From Rhizobium sp. LC145 (GTDB taxonomy: Bacteria > Pseudomonadota > Alphaproteobacteria > Rhizobiales > Rhizobiaceae), in NCBI RefSeq assembly GCF_001005825.1, contig NZ_LBHV01000002.1, positions 496,001 through 560,000 on the forward strand: DNA of 64,000 nucleotides, read 5' to 3'. Positions within the stretch are counted from its first letter, which is position 1; each line of letters opens with the position of its first letter. A model generated the notes under the pieces. The model made no database searches, was not told where the DNA came from, and saw only the letters and a list, made by a program, of their open reading frames with translations. Of this stretch, positions 51,503 through 61,854 are shown one piece after another. Made by a program: the position numbers and the translations under genes.

Positions 51503-52708
51503 TTACACCCGTTCGAGCGCGATCGAGATGCCTTGACCAACGCCGATGCACATGGTGGCGAGTGCGAACCTGCCGCCGGAAAGCTGCAGTTCGAGTGCGG
51601 CCGTGCCGGTGATGCGAGCGCCCGACATGCCGAGTGGATGGCCGAGCGCGATCGCGCCGCCGTTCTTGTTGACGCGAACGTCATCGTCGGCAATGCCGAG
51701 CTGGCGCAGCGTGGCGAGGCCCTGGCTGGCGAAGGCCTCGTTGAGTTCGATCACGTCGAACCGGCCCTGCGTAAGCCCGAGGCGCGCCATCAGTTTCTGT
51801 GAGGCCGGTGCCGGGCCAATACCCATGATCCGTGGAGGGACGCCTGCCGTCGCACCACCAAGGATACGCGCGATCGGCGTCAGACCGTGCTTCCTTGCCG
51901 CGGCTTCCGAGGCGATGATGAGTGCGGCGGCGCCATCATTGACACCGGAGGCATTGCCCGCCGTCACCGTACCGCCCTCCCTCTTGAAGGGCGTACCTAA
52001 TTTGCCCAGCGCCTCGATCGTCGTTACGCGCGGATGTTCGTCCTTCTCGACCACGACCGGATCGCCCTTGCGCTGCGGGATCGTCACAGAAGTCATTTCC
52101 CTCGCCAGACGACCGTTTGCCTGTGCGGCGGCGGCCTTCGCCTGACTACGAAGGGCAAATTCATCCTGGTCTTCGCGGCTCACCTTGAAGTCTTCCGCGA
52201 CGTTCTCGCCCGTCTCCGGCATGGAATCCACGCCATATTGCTTCTTCATCAGCGGGTTGATGAAACGCCAGCCGATCGTCGTGTCGTAGATCTCCGCATT
52301 GCGCGAAAAGGCAGTTTCTGCCTTCGGCATGACGAACGGCGCGCGGCTCATGCTCTCCACGCCGCCAGCGATCATAAGCTCGGCTTCGCCGGATTTGATA
52401 GTTCGGGCAGCGGTAATCACCGCATCCATGCCCGAGCCGCAAAGGCGGTTGATCGTGGTTCCGGTCACGGAGACGGGAAGACCCGCCAGTAACAGCGACA
52501 TGCGTGCGACATTGCGGTTGTCCTCCCCCGCCTGATTGGCGCAGCCGAAGATGACGTCCTCGATTGCCTCCCAATCCACCTTGGCATTGCGTTCCATCAG
52601 CGCTTTGATGGGAATGGCCCCAAGATCGTCGGCACGGACGGAGGAAAGCGACCCACCAAAGCGGCCGATGGGCGTACGGATATAATCGCAGATATAGGCT
52701 TCGGTCAT
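51503..52708 (-). CDS. pcaF: 3-oxoadipyl-CoA thiolase
   Basis: Thiolase of 401 residues that cleaves beta-ketoadipyl-CoA to succinyl-CoA and acetyl-CoA. Catalytic Cys in TINRLCGSGMDAVI, His in GGAIALGHPLGMSGARITGT, second Cys in ALATMCIGVGQG. Length and the RTPIGRFGGSLSSVRADDLG start match PcaF. Start 52708 has GAGGAGG 5 bases upstream. Ends an operon pcaI-pcaJ-pcaF with pcaR divergent. Confidence 0.92.
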   Translation of the reverse strand: MTEAYICDYIRTPIGRFGGSLSSVRADDLGAIPIKALMERNAKVDWEAIEDVIFGCANQAGEDNRNVARMSLLLAGLPVSVTGTTINRLCGSGMDAVITAARTIKSGEAELMIAGGVESMSRAPFVMPKAETAFSRNAEIYDTTIGWRFINPLMKKQYGVDSMPETGENVAEDFKVSREDQDEFALRSQAKAAAAQANGRLAREMTSVTIPQRKGDPVVVEKDEHPRVTTIEALGKLGTPFKREGGTVTAGNASGVNDGAAALIIASEAAARKHGLTPIARILGGATAGVPPRIMGIGPAPASQKLMARLGLTQGRFDVIELNEAFASQGLATLRQLGIADDDVRVNKNGGAIALGHPLGMSGARITGTAALELQLSGGRFALATMCIGVGQGISIALERV

Positions 52709-52718
52709 GGCGTCCTCC

Positions 52719-53423
52719 TCAAAGCTCCGGCACGACGAGGTCGGCCACCGCGCCTTCCACGTGTAATGGCGCACCAGTCATAGCCTGCAGTTCCTCTATC
52801 GTCATGGCAGGCAGCTTCTCGCGCAGCACGAAATGGCCGTCCTTGATATCCACCACCGCATGGCTGGTATAGACGCGCGTGATGCAGCCGACGCCGGTCA
52901 GTGGAAACGTGCATTTCTCCACCAATTTCGGCTCACCGTTCTTTGCCACATGCTCGGTGATGACGAAGACCTGTTTGGCGCCGTGCACGAGGTCCATCGC
53001 ACCGCCGACGGCCGGCACACCCTTGCTGCCCACGCGCCAATTGGCGAGGTCTCCGTTTTGCGCCACCTGATAGGCTCCCAGGATGGCGACGTCGAGGTGA
53101 CCGCCACGCACCATGGCAAAGCTGTCTGCATGGTGGAAGAAGGCAGCACCCGGCTTCAGCGTGACGGCCTTCTTGCCGGCATTGATCAGATCCCAGTCTT
53201 CCTCGCCCTTCGGCGGCGCTTCGCCGAAGTTCAAAATGCCGTTTTCCGTGTGGAAGATCACTTCCCGGCCCGGCGGCTGGTAACGAGCCACCATTTCCGG
53301 AAAACCTATGCCAAGATTGACATAGGCGCCATCTGCGATGTCCTGCGCCGCGCGCCAGGCGATCTGCGCATTGGAAAGCTTGATGTCTTCTCGGGTCTCG
53401 ATTGCGTTCGTATCGGGGATCAT
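52719..53423 (-). CDS. pcaJ: 3-oxoadipate CoA-transferase subunit B
   Basis: 234 residues. Beta subunit with the catalytic Glu in VIFHTENGILNFGEAP, GKKAVTLKPGAAFFHHADSF and IRGGHLDVA-like MVRGGHLDVAILGAYQVAQN. Start 53423 overlaps the stop of pcaI (ATGA). Together with PcaI it transfers CoA from succinyl-CoA to beta-ketoadipate. Assignment to Pca rather than a general acetoacetyl-CoA transferase rests on neighbouring pcaF and pcaR. Confidence 0.9.
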   Translation of the reverse strand: MIPDTNAIETREDIKLSNAQIAWRAAQDIADGAYVNLGIGFPEMVARYQPPGREVIFHTENGILNFGEAPPKGEEDWDLINAGKKAVTLKPGAAFFHHADSFAMVRGGHLDVAILGAYQVAQNGDLANWRVGSKGVPAVGGAMDLVHGAKQVFVITEHVAKNGEPKLVEKCTFPLTGVGCITRVYTSHAVVDIKDGHFVLREKLPAMTIEELQAMTGAPLHVEGAVADLVVPEL

Positions 53424-54127
53424 ACGTATGCCACTCCGGCCTGGATGAGTTCTTCTTCCTGCTGCGGGTCGGCCACTTCGACGACATGATCGACGAAGAT
53501 GCCAGGAGTTACGACCTGCTCCGGGTCTATGCCTCCCGGCGACACGATCTTCGAAACCTGGACGATCGTCTTTTCCGCCGCCATGCACATCAGCGGGTTA
53601 AAATTGCGACCCGCCTTGTTGTAGATGAGGTTGCCGTGGGTATCGCCGACATGCGCCTTGATGATCGCGAAGTCGGCCTTCAGCCAACGTTCCTGCACAT
53701 ATTTCCGACCGTCGAACTCGGCGATCGGTTTACCCTCCGCAAGTTCGGTGCCGTAGCTCGTCGGCGTGTAGAAGGCTGGGATGCCGGCGCCGCCGGCGCG
53801 TATGCGTTCTGCAAGCGTCCCCTGTGGAACCAATTCAAGCTCGATCTCGCCGGCGAGGTATTTTTCCGTGAAGGCGCGCGGATCGGAGGAACGGGGGAAG
53901 GAGCAGATCATCTTCTGGACCATGCCGGCGTCGATCATCGCCGCGATGCCGATCCGGCCATTGCCCGCGTTGTTGTTGATGACCGTGAGCCCCTTAGGTC
54001 CCCTGTCGATCAAGGCATGGATGAGTTCGATCGGGGCGCCGGAGCCGCCGAAGCCGCCGATCATGATCGTGGCACCATCACCTATGCCGGCCACAGCTTC
54101 CGCCAGGCTCCCGATTGTTTTGTCCAT
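53420..54127 (-). CDS. pcaI: 3-oxoadipate CoA-transferase subunit A
   Basis: 235 residues. Alpha subunit with the glycine-rich MIGGFGGSGAPIELIHALID CoA-binding start and the family stretch GLTVINNNAGNGRIGIAAMI, SFPRSSDPRAFTEKYLAGEI. Start 54127 has GGGAGAAG 6 bases upstream. First gene of the pcaIJF operon; a PcaR-type operator sits in the divergent gap. Confidence 0.9.
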   Translation of the reverse strand: MDKTIGSLAEAVAGIGDGATIMIGGFGGSGAPIELIHALIDRGPKGLTVINNNAGNGRIGIAAMIDAGMVQKMICSFPRSSDPRAFTEKYLAGEIELELVPQGTLAERIRAGGAGIPAFYTPTSYGTELAEGKPIAEFDGRKYVQERWLKADFAIIKAHVGDTHGNLIYNKAGRNFNPLMCMAAEKTIVQVSKIVSPGGIDPEQVVTPGIFVDHVVEVADPQQEEELIQAGVAYV

Positions 54128-54210
54128 CTGGTCTTCTCCCATTTATGGCCTGCCAAGCCGCGCAGTCCACAAGCTCAGAAATACGGCGGAGGATCATCGA
54201 CGGCAATCAA

Positions 54211-54249
54211 TTTGTGCGCTATATGTACTTTGTTCGAATATCGCACAAA
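54211..54249. promoter_or_regulatory. PcaR-type operator in the pcaIJF/pcaR divergent promoter
   Basis: TTTGTGCG (54211-54218) and CGCACAAA (54242-54249) form an 8+8 inverted repeat with a 23-base spacer. The right part, GTTCGAATATCGCAC (54232-54246), is close to the GTTCGATAATCGCAC site known for Pseudomonas PcaR (13 of 15 identical). It lies 15 bases before the regulator start, so it probably also mediates autorepression. Confidence 0.75.
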
Positions 54250-54264
54250 AAGGCAGCCACGCAG

Positions 54265-55020
54265 ATGAAAGAGCGCGACATGATGGGGAGCCTCGCCAAG
54301 GGCTTGAAGGTCATAGAAGCCTTCAGCGCCGAGCGCCCGCGTCTCAGCATCTCCGAAACCGCCGAAATTGCCGGGTTGGACCGAGCGACGGCCCGGCGTT
54401 GCCTACTGACGTTGGCCGAACTCGGCTATGCGGATTACGACGGCAAATTCTTCACGATCACACCGCGCGTCTTGAGACTGGGTACGGGCTGTCTCGCCAC
54501 AATGCCGCTGCCGCGGCTCGTGCAGCCATGGCTCGACCGGCTTTCGCAGGAAATCGGTCAGAGCACCTCCGTCTCCATCCTTGACGAAGGGGAGATCGTC
54601 TATGTTGCCCGCGCGGCCCAGCAGCGGGTCATGTCCATTGCGCTCATGCCAGGCTCCAGGCTTCCGGCCTATTGCACATCCATGGGACGGGTGCTGCTTG
54701 CTGCGCTCGACGAGCAAAGGGCGCGGCAGATCCTTTCAGCCAAACCGCTCATCGCAAGAACGGAGAAGACACTGACAGATATCGAAGCGCTGATGCGCGA
54801 GCTCGCGGCAACGCGAGCGCGGGGTTATGCGCAGATCGATCAGGAGGTGGAAATCGGCCTGCGATCGCTGGCGGTCCCGCTCTTCGACGCCCGTGGCCAG
54901 ACCATCGCAGCGCTCAATGTCGGCCTTCCTGCAAACCAGGAACCGATGCAGGAGATCGCCAAAAAATATCTCCCGGCCCTGCTCAGGGTTCAGGGCGAGC
55001 TTGCTAAAATCTCGATCTGA
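54265..55020 (+). CDS. pcaR: IclR-family regulator of beta-ketoadipate genes (PcaR/PcaU)
   Basis: About 251 residues. N-terminal HTH (ISETAEIAGLDRATARRCLL, residues about 28-48) and C-terminal effector domain with SMGRVLLAAL, LRSLAVPLFDARGQTIAALN. Characteristic PcaR start KERDMMGSLAKGLKVIEAFS. ATG 54265 is chosen; the longer upstream frame passes through the operator. Divergent to pcaIJF, which it activates in response to beta-ketoadipate in related species. Confidence 0.88.
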   Translation: MKERDMMGSLAKGLKVIEAFSAERPRLSISETAEIAGLDRATARRCLLTLAELGYADYDGKFFTITPRVLRLGTGCLATMPLPRLVQPWLDRLSQEIGQSTSVSILDEGEIVYVARAAQQRVMSIALMPGSRLPAYCTSMGRVLLAALDEQRARQILSAKPLIARTEKTLTDIEALMRELAATRARGYAQIDQEVEIGLRSLAVPLFDARGQTIAALNVGLPANQEPMQEIAKKYLPALLRVQGELAKISI

Positions 55021-55035
55021 AGACCGCAAAAACAA

Positions 55036-55057
55036 CGGCCGGCTTTTCAGCCGGCCG
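55036..55057. terminator. Hairpin terminator between pcaR and gguB
   Basis: CGGCCGGCT (55036-55044), TTTC loop, AGCCGGCCG (55049-55057), 15 bases after the pcaR stop and 25 bases before the end of the convergent gguB. Suited to end both transcripts. Confidence 0.75.
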
Positions 55058-55081
55058 CATTCAACCGTTCAAGCGCGCTGC

Positions 55082-56272
55082 TTATCGCCTTTGGTTATAG
55101 ACGTCGACGCAGACGGCGCCGAGCAGCACCAAGCCCTTGATGACCTGCTGGTAGTCGATGCCGATACCGAGGATCGACATGCCGTTGTTCATCACGCCCA
55201 TCAGGAACGCGCCGATGACGGCACCCGTCACCTTGCCGACGCCGCCATAGGCGGATGCACCACCAATGAAGCAGGCGGCGATAACGTCGAGCTCAAAGCC
55301 CGTGCCGGCCTTCGGCGTGGCACTGTTCAAGCGGGCGGCAACGACGAGACCCGCGAGAGCCGCCAGCACGCCCATGTTGACGAAGGTCCAGAATACCAGA
55401 CGCGTGGCCTTGATGCCGGAAAGCTCCGCTGCGCGGGCATTGCCGCCAACGGCATAGATCTGCCTGCCGATGATGGTGCGATTGGTGAAGAAGCCGTAGG
55501 CAACGATCAGCACCGCCATGATGATCAGAACGTTGGGCAGACCACGATGCGAAGAAATCAGGTAGGCGACGTAAGCGATCGCAGCAAAGACGAGAATGTT
55601 CTTGGCGACGAAGAAGCCGAAAGGCTCGCTTTCCACATCATGTGCAATGCGCCGCGAGCGGTTTTTGAAGTTCTGCCAGATCAGGAAGGCAGCGAGGATC
55701 AGGCCGACGATGAACGAGGTCGCGTAAAAACCGGTACCCGCGGAGATCAGCTCGGCCACATAACCGGAGGACAGCTTCTGGAAGATCGGCGGGAACGGCC
55801 CGATCGCCTGGCTGCCGAGAATGGCGATCATGAAACCGCGGAAGACCAGCATGCCCGCAAGCGTCACGATGAACGACGGTATCTTGAAATAGGCGACGAA
55901 ATAGCCCTGAATGGCGCCGATCAAGCCGCCGACAGCCAGGCAGATGAAGATGGCAGCTGGCAGATTGACGCCCCATCTGACCATCAGCAGGCCGGCGAGA
56001 CCGCCGATGAAGCCGGCGACGGAGCCGACGGACAGGTCGATATGGCCCGTCACGATCACCATCAGCATGCCGAGCGCCATGATGACGATATAGCTGTTTT
56101 GCAGCACGATATTGGTGACGTTGAGCGGCCTGAGTAGAATACCGCCGGTGGCGATCTGGAAGAAGATGACGATCACAACCAGCGAGATCAGCATGCCGTA
56201 ATCGCGAAGATTGTCCTTCCAGAAACCGGTCCCCCTCTTGGGAGCTGAAATTGCTTCCTGTGGAGTGCTCAT
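55082..56272 (-). CDS. gguB: Sugar ABC transporter permease GguB
   Basis: 396 residues, about ten spans, of the RbsC/XylH family. Contains AVGGNARAAELSGIKATRLV and the ASAYGGVGKVTGAVIGAFLM signature, and GMLMVIVTGHIDLSVGSVAG. Third gene of chvE-gguA-gguB; two bases separate it from gguA. In Agrobacterium this system imports glucose, galactose, arabinose, xylose and related sugars delivered by ChvE. Confidence 0.93.
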   Translation of the reverse strand: MSTPQEAISAPKRGTGFWKDNLRDYGMLISLVVIVIFFQIATGGILLRPLNVTNIVLQNSYIVIMALGMLMVIVTGHIDLSVGSVAGFIGGLAGLLMVRWGVNLPAAIFICLAVGGLIGAIQGYFVAYFKIPSFIVTLAGMLVFRGFMIAILGSQAIGPFPPIFQKLSSGYVAELISAGTGFYATSFIVGLILAAFLIWQNFKNRSRRIAHDVESEPFGFFVAKNILVFAAIAYVAYLISSHRGLPNVLIIMAVLIVAYGFFTNRTIIGRQIYAVGGNARAAELSGIKATRLVFWTFVNMGVLAALAGLVVAARLNSATPKAGTGFELDVIAACFIGGASAYGGVGKVTGAVIGAFLMGVMNNGMSILGIGIDYQQVIKGLVLLGAVCVDVYNQRR

Positions 56273-56274
56273 GA

Positions 56275-57834
56275 TTAATTCCCCTTGCGGCGCATGATGG
56301 CGCGCATGATATTTTCCTGCGTTGCCTCTTCGCCGGCGACTTCGCCGACGAATTCGCCTTCGTGCATGACCATGATCCTGTCGCAGGTGCCAATGAGCTC
56401 AGGCATTTCCGACGAGATCACGATGACAGCTTTACCGGCATCCGCAAGTTCGTTGATGATGGAATAGATTTCGTATTTGGCGCCGACATCGATGCCACGC
56501 GTCGGCTCGTCGAGGATCAGGATATCCGGACCTGTGAACAGCCATTTCGACAGCACAACCTTCTGCTGGTTGCCGCCAGAAAGCTTGCCGGTTTCCTGAT
56601 AGACGTTGTGGCTGCGGATCCGCATACGGGTGCGGAATTCCTGTGCCACCTTCATTTCCTTGATGTCGTCTATCACGCCGCCGGTCGATACACCGCCCAG
56701 ATGAGCAAGCGAGATATTCTTGCGGATGTCTTCCGCAAGAATCAGCCCCAGCTGCTTTCGGTCTTCCGTGACATAGGCCAGCCCTGCCTTGATGGCGCGG
56801 TGGACATTCGACGTATCGACTTCCTTGCCGTGGATCTTGACCGTGCCGGAAATATCGCGGCCCCAGGCCTTGCCGAATACGCTCATGGCAAACTCGGTGC
56901 GCCCTGCCCCCATAAGGCCGGAAATGCCGACGACTTCGCCGGCACGGACCTTCATCGAAACATTCTTGACGACCTTGCGATGCACATGCTGCGGATGGTG
57001 TACGGACCAGTTCTCGACCTCGAAGATCACGTCGCCGATCTTCGGCGTGCGCTTCGGATAGCGGCTTTCGAGATCACGATCGACCATGCGGCGCACGATC
57101 TCGTCCTCGTCGACTGCGCCTTCGTGGCAATCAAGCGTGCCAACTGTCTTGCCATCGCGCAGGACGGTGATGCGGTCGGCGACCTCGGTAATCTCGTTCA
57201 GCTTGTGGCTGATCATGATCGAGGTGATGCCGTGGCGGCGGAACTCCTTCAAGAGCTCAAGCAATGCCGCACTGTCTGTTTCGTTGAGCGACGCAGTCGG
57301 CTCATCGAGGATCAGGAGGCGCACGTCCTTGGACAAGGCCTTGGCGATCTCGACCAGCTGCTGCTTGCCGACGCCGAGATTGGTAATCAGCGTTTCCGGT
57401 GCCTCGGTGAGGCCAACCTTTGCAAGCAATTCCTTGGTGCGGACGTAGCGGATATCGCGGTCGATCACGCCGAATTTTGACGGCGCATTGGCGAGAAAGA
57501 TGTTCTCGGCGATCGACATCAGCGGAATGAGCGCGAGCTCCTGATGGATGATGATGATGCCGAGCTTTTCGGAATCGTTGATGTCGCGGAAACGACGCTC
57601 TTCACCGTCGAAAAGGATGGAGCCCTCATAGGCGCCATGCGGGTGGACACCCGATAGAACCTTCATCAGGGTCGACTTTCCGGCGCCGTTTTCGCCAACG
57701 AGCGCGTGGATCTCGCCTTCCTTGACGGTGAAGCTGACGTCCGAAAGCGCCTTGACGGCGCCGAAGCTCTTCGAAATGCCGCGCATTTCGAGAATGGGCG
57801 GTTTTTCCACCGCAGATAATACGGGATCAAGCAT
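56275..57834 (-). CDS. gguA: Sugar ABC transporter ATP-binding protein GguA
   Basis: 519 residues with two fused nucleotide-binding domains. The first has [32 protein letters not shown] and [16 protein letters not shown]; the second [32 protein letters not shown] and [20 protein letters not shown]. The N-terminal [20 protein letters not shown] is typical of this AraG/MglA class. GGGAGTGGG lies before ATG 57834. A hairpin separates it from chvE. Confidence 0.94.
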   Translation of the reverse strand: MLDPVLSAVEKPPILEMRGISKSFGAVKALSDVSFTVKEGEIHALVGENGAGKSTLMKVLSGVHPHGAYEGSILFDGEERRFRDINDSEKLGIIIIHQELALIPLMSIAENIFLANAPSKFGVIDRDIRYVRTKELLAKVGLTEAPETLITNLGVGKQQLVEIAKALSKDVRLLILDEPTASLNETDSAALLELLKEFRRHGITSIMISHKLNEITEVADRITVLRDGKTVGTLDCHEGAVDEDEIVRRMVDRDLESRYPKRTPKIGDVIFEVENWSVHHPQHVHRKVVKNVSMKVRAGEVVGISGLMGAGRTEFAMSVFGKAWGRDISGTVKIHGKEVDTSNVHRAIKAGLAYVTEDRKQLGLILAEDIRKNISLAHLGGVSTGGVIDDIKEMKVAQEFRTRMRIRSHNVYQETGKLSGGNQQKVVLSKWLFTGPDILILDEPTRGIDVGAKYEIYSIINELADAGKAVIVISSEMPELIGTCDRIMVMHEGEFVGEVAGEEATQENIMRAIMRRKGN

Positions 57835-57856
57835 GACCCACTCCCAACAGAAAATG

Positions 57857-57884
57857 GGCCGCGCGGTCCTTAAACCGCGCGGCC
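57857..57884 (-). other. Intercistronic hairpin between chvE and gguA
   Basis: Perfect 11-bp stem GGCCGCGCGGT (57857-57867), 6-base loop, ACCGCGCGGCC (57874-57884), in the 58-base gap after the chvE stop. Followed by TTTTC-like bases in mRNA sense only weakly; it probably stabilises chvE mRNA and reduces transport of transcription into gguAB. Confidence 0.65.
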
Positions 57885-57892
57885 TTTCAAAA

Positions 57893-58954
57893 TTACTTCA
57901 GCTGGTCTTCGGTGTAGTAACCAGCTTCGACGAGCGTCTGCCAGTTGGTCTTGTCGATAGCGACCGGCTTCAGCAGGTAGGACGGGACGACTTTGACACC
58001 GTTGTTGTAGGTCTTGGTGTCGTTAACCTCCGGCTCCTTGCCGCTCATCACGGCATCGACCATGTCGACCGTCACCTTGGCGAGATCGCGGGTGTCCTTG
58101 AAGATGGTGGAACCCTGCTCGCCCGCGATGATCGACTTGACCGACGGGACTTCAGCATCCTGACCGGAAACGTACGGCATCGGCATGTCGCCAGAGCCGT
58201 AGCCGACGCCCTTCAGCGAAGACAGGATACCGATCGAGAGACCGTCATAAGGAGACAGAACGGCATCCAGTTTCTTATCGGAATAGGTCGACGAAAGGAT
58301 AGCATCCATACGGGCCTGCGCAGTTGCCGGGTCCCAGCGAAGGGTAGCAACCTTATCCATGCCGGTCTGACCACTGCCGACGACGAGGGTGCCCTTGTCG
58401 ATCAGCGGCTGCAGCACGCTCATCGCGCCATCGTAGAAGAAGTAGGCATTGTTGTCGTCCGGCGAGCCACCGAAGAGCTCGATGTTGAAGGGGCCTGCTT
58501 CAGTATCGGCCTTGAGTGCCTTCACGATCGACTGCGCCTGCAGCACGCCGACCTGGAAGTTGTCGAAGGTGGCGTAGTAGTCGACATTCGGCGTATCGCG
58601 GATCAGGCGGTCATAGGCGATGACCTTGATACCCTGATCGGCTGCCTGCTGCAGCACGTCGGACAGCGTCGTGCCGTCGATCGATGCAACCACGAGCACC
58701 TTGGCACCCTTGGTGATCATGTTCTCGATCTGCGACAGCTGGTTCGGAATATCGTCTTCCGCGTACTGGAGATCGGTCTGGTAGCCGCGCTCCTGCAGCA
58801 CCTTCACCATATTGTCGCCATCGGCGATCCAGCGAGCCGAGGACTTGGTGGGCATCGCGACGCCGACCAGACCCTTGTCCTGCGCGGCGGCCGGCATTGC
58901 CAGAGCCGCCGAGGCCAGCATTGCTGCGGCCGTCAGATATTTCAGCAGTTTCAT
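57893..58954 (-). CDS. chvE: Periplasmic multiple-sugar-binding protein ChvE
   Basis: 353 residues. Signal peptide [20 protein letters not shown] to AAAQ, then [60 protein letters not shown] and [20 protein letters not shown], all matching Agrobacterium ChvE closely. It binds aldoses (arabinose, galactose, glucose, xylose) and in Agrobacterium also signals to VirA. Start 58954 has AGGAGGAG 6 bases upstream. It lies 80 bases after the dehydratase stop in the same direction, joining uptake and catabolism. Confidence 0.95.
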   Translation of the reverse strand: MKLLKYLTAAAMLASAALAMPAAAQDKGLVGVAMPTKSSARWIADGDNMVKVLQERGYQTDLQYAEDDIPNQLSQIENMITKGAKVLVVASIDGTTLSDVLQQAADQGIKVIAYDRLIRDTPNVDYYATFDNFQVGVLQAQSIVKALKADTEAGPFNIELFGGSPDDNNAYFFYDGAMSVLQPLIDKGTLVVGSGQTGMDKVATLRWDPATAQARMDAILSSTYSDKKLDAVLSPYDGLSIGILSSLKGVGYGSGDMPMPYVSGQDAEVPSVKSIIAGEQGSTIFKDTRDLAKVTVDMVDAVMSGKEPEVNDTKTYNNGVKVVPSYLLKPVAIDKTNWQTLVEAGYYTEDQLK

Positions 58955-59034
58955 GACTTCTCCTCCTTTTGGCTCGGCTCCCTCTGAGCCTGCCGAGTTA
59001 TAGGCGGCCGCTTCTGCCACCGCCTTTTTCCAAC

Positions 59035-60879
59035 TCAGTGGTTGTCGCGCGGAATTCCTTCCGTCTGTGCGATCCGCTGGTATTTCACGGCGGGCTCGAG
59101 AACCGCGCCCGTCTCCATCTGGCTGACGATGCCGCGCTGGATTTCCTGCCACGGCGTCTGATGCTTCGGATAATGATAACCGCCCTGCGCCTCAAGTTCC
59201 TTGCGACGCGCGGAAAGCTCCTCGTCCGAGATCAGGATGTCCGCCTTGCCACGGCCGACATCGATGCGGACGCGGTCGCCGGTCTTGAGCAGCGCAAGCC
59301 CGCCGCCGGCCGCCGCTTCGGGCGAGGCGTTGAGGATCGAAGGGCTGCCGGACGTGCCCGACTGGCGGCCATCGCCAATGCAGGGCAGCGACGTGACGCC
59401 TTCCTTGAGCAGGTAGTCGGGCGCGCGCATGTTCACGACTTCCGCCGCGCCCGGATAGCCGATCGGGCCGGCCCCGCGCATGAAGAGGACGGTGTTGGCG
59501 TCGATACCGAGCGACGGATCGTCGATACGCTTGTGGTAATCCTCCGGTCCGTCGAACACCACGGCACGGCCCTCGAAGGCATCCGGATCGTTCGGATTCG
59601 AGAGATAGCGGTTACGGAACTCCGGCGAAATGACGCTGGTCTTCATGATCGCCGAGGAGAACAGGTTGCCGCGCAGCACGCGGAAGCCCGCGCGCTCCTT
59701 GAGCGGCTGCTCGTAAGGACGAATGACCTTCTCGTCCTCGATGATAGCGCCGCGGCAATTCTCGCCGATCGTCTTGCCGTTCACCGTCATGGCGTCCTCA
59801 TGGATGAGGCCCTGGCCCATGAGCTGGTTGACGACGGCCGGAACGCCGCCGGCGTGATAGTAGTCCTCGCCGAGATATTCGCCGGCCGGCTGCAGGTTGA
59901 CGAGCAGCGGAACCTCTTCGCCGTACTTCTGCCAGTCGTCTACGCTGAGCTCGACGCCCATGTGGCGCGCGAGGCCGTTCAGGTGGATCGGGGCATTGGT
60001 CGAGCCGCCGATCGCCGAATTGACGCGGATGGCATTGATGAAGGCTTCCCTCGTCATGATGTCGGAGGGCTTCAGGTCCTCTTTCACCATTTCCACGATC
60101 CTGAGACCGGTCAGGTAGGAAACCTCCTGACGGTCGCGATAAGGCGCCGGGATGGCGGCGGAACCGGGAAGCTGCATGCCGAGCGCTTCGGCAAGCGAGT
60201 TCATGGTGGTGGCCGTGCCCATGGTGTTGCAGTAGCCGGTGGACGGCGCCGACGAGGCAACGAGCTTCACGAAGCCGGCATAGTCGATCTCGCCCTTGGC
60301 GAGAAGTTCACGAGCCTTCCAGACGATGGTGCCGGAACCGGTGCGTTCGCCGCGGAACCAGCCGTTCAGCATGGGGCCGACGGAGAGCGCGATCGCGGGA
60401 ATGTTGACGGTGGCCGCCGCCATGAGACAGGCCGGCGTGGTCTTGTCGCAACCAATCGTCAGCACAACGCCGTCGAGCGGATAGCCGTAGAGCACTTCCA
60501 CGAGGCCGAGATAGGCAAGATTGCGGTCGAGACCGGCGGTCGGGCGCTTTCCTGTCTCTTGGATCGGATGAACCGGAAACTCGATGGCGATGCCACCCGC
60601 TTCGCGGATCCCCTCACGCAGGCGCTTGGCAAGCTCAAGGTGATGCCGGTTGCACGGGGAGAGATCCGAACCTGTCTGGGCGATGCCGATGATCGGCCGG
60701 TCCGACTGTAATTCGGCCTGGCTGAGGCCGAAGTTCATGTAGCGCTCGAGATAGAGCGCCGTCATGTCGGCATTGGCCGGATTGTCGAACCATGCGCGCG
60801 AGCGCAGCTTGCGCACTTCTCCGCGCTTCGCGTTCGTTTCGGCGATCTCGGTTGAAGGCAGGTTCTCTGAATTGCTCAT
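59035..60879 (-). CDS. IlvD/Edd-family sugar-acid dehydratase (L-arabonate/D-xylonate type)
   Basis: 614 residues, Fe-S dehydratase that would turn L-arabonate, D-fuconate or D-xylonate into the 2-keto-3-deoxy acid. IlvD/Edd motifs: cluster Cys in [17 protein letters not shown] and [37 protein letters not shown], and the C-terminal [20 protein letters not shown]. Start 60879 gives [20 protein letters not shown]; its ribosome site is weak and the longer frame upstream is not coding. Downstream of the galactose/arabinose dehydrogenase gene, whose lactone product must be hydrolysed by a lactonase encoded elsewhere. Confidence 0.9.
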   Translation of the reverse strand: MSNSENLPSTEIAETNAKRGEVRKLRSRAWFDNPANADMTALYLERYMNFGLSQAELQSDRPIIGIAQTGSDLSPCNRHHLELAKRLREGIREAGGIAIEFPVHPIQETGKRPTAGLDRNLAYLGLVEVLYGYPLDGVVLTIGCDKTTPACLMAAATVNIPAIALSVGPMLNGWFRGERTGSGTIVWKARELLAKGEIDYAGFVKLVASSAPSTGYCNTMGTATTMNSLAEALGMQLPGSAAIPAPYRDRQEVSYLTGLRIVEMVKEDLKPSDIMTREAFINAIRVNSAIGGSTNAPIHLNGLARHMGVELSVDDWQKYGEEVPLLVNLQPAGEYLGEDYYHAGGVPAVVNQLMGQGLIHEDAMTVNGKTIGENCRGAIIEDEKVIRPYEQPLKERAGFRVLRGNLFSSAIMKTSVISPEFRNRYLSNPNDPDAFEGRAVVFDGPEDYHKRIDDPSLGIDANTVLFMRGAGPIGYPGAAEVVNMRAPDYLLKEGVTSLPCIGDGRQSGTSGSPSILNASPEAAAGGGLALLKTGDRVRIDVGRGKADILISDEELSARRKELEAQGGYHYPKHQTPWQEIQRGIVSQMETGAVLEPAVKYQRIAQTEGIPRDNH

Positions 60880-60916
60880 CGGTCTCGGTCTCGTGATAGC
60901 GGGTAGATAAGGGGCG

Positions 60917-61843
60917 TCAGTCGTCGAACGCCTCGACGACATGGCGGCGGCCGAGCATAAAAGCGTCGGCCACATGGACGAGCGGTGAAAAATCCGCATC
61001 GCTACGGCGCTCGCCGACAAGCGAGACGAAATGCCGATAGAGATTGCGGTATTCGCGATCTTCTTCGACGATCTGGTCCTTGCCGTCAACCGAAAGCCGG
61101 CTGCCGCCATGGGTCAGCACCACCGGGCCCTCGTCGGTCTCGACGCGGATATCCCAGGTCTGCGGACCGGTCTGCCGCCAGTCGAACTCCGCCGTTACAG
61201 GCAAGCCTGACGCGGTTTCGAATGCAAGGTTTGCCGCGATCGGGGCGGCCCGATTTTCGGGGAAGGACAGGTCGGAACGAACGAGGTGGAAACTTTCCGG
61301 CATGATGCGCGTGACGATGGACAGCGCGTTGATACCGGGATCGAAGACGCCGAGGCCGCCCGGTTCCCAGATCCAATCCTGACCCGGATGCCAGTGGCGA
61401 ACGTCTTCCTTCCACTCCACATGAACCTTGCGGATCGTGCGCTCGGCCAAAAGTGCGCGTGCCGGCTCAACGGCTGCAGCCGAACGCGAGTGCCAGGTGG
61501 AAAAGAGGCTGAGGCCCTTCGCCTGCGCCTGCGCGTCGAGCGCGAAGACTTCCGAAATCGTCGCGCCGGGCGGCTTTTCAAGCATCACGTGCTTGCCCGC
61601 GTCGAGCGCCGCTTTCGCCAGGGCGAAACGGCCCTGCGGCGGCGTACAGAGCGACACCGCGCCTATCTTGATGTCGGAAGCCAACAGTTCCGAAATATCG
61701 TGAAAGCTCGGAACACCTTCCAGCGACGCATTGCGGCTTGCCACGGCAACCAGCTCGACCCCTTCAGTGGCCTCGATTGCGGCGAGATGCTGATCCCTCG
61801 CGATCTTCCCAAGACCGACAATGGCAAGACGGATGGGCGCCAT
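60917..61843 (-). CDS. L-arabinose/D-galactose 1-dehydrogenase (Gfo/Idh/MocA family)
   Basis: 308 residues. Start 61843 has GAGGAG 7 bases upstream. N-terminal Rossmann motif [20 protein letters not shown] and catalytic [57 protein letters not shown] and [20 protein letters not shown]. These closely match Azospirillum L-arabinose 1-dehydrogenase AraA. It oxidises arabinose or galactose to the lactone, the first step of the oxidative pathway. TGA overlap zone with the AraD1 gene shows co-translation. Confidence 0.88.
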   Translation of the reverse strand: MAPIRLAIVGLGKIARDQHLAAIEATEGVELVAVASRNASLEGVPSFHDISELLASDIKIGAVSLCTPPQGRFALAKAALDAGKHVMLEKPPGATISEVFALDAQAQAKGLSLFSTWHSRSAAAVEPARALLAERTIRKVHVEWKEDVRHWHPGQDWIWEPGGLGVFDPGINALSIVTRIMPESFHLVRSDLSFPENRAAPIAANLAFETASGLPVTAEFDWRQTGPQTWDIRVETDEGPVVLTHGGSRLSVDGKDQIVEEDREYRNLYRHFVSLVGERRSDADFSPLVHVADAFMLGRRHVVEAFDD

Positions 61844-61854
61844 GGCTTCGCTCC

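Noticed and set aside
54827..56137. 436-aa open frame on the plus strand
   Set aside because: Runs out of phase through pcaR and antisense to gguB; composition Asp/His/Arg-rich as typical for antisense frames.
56362..57480. 372-aa open frame antisense to gguA
   Set aside because: Shadow of the ABC ATPase; no independent evidence.
58969..60711. 580-aa open frame on the plus strand
   Set aside because: It is antisense to the clearly homologous sugar-acid dehydratase and shows Arg/Ala/Gly-rich shadow composition.
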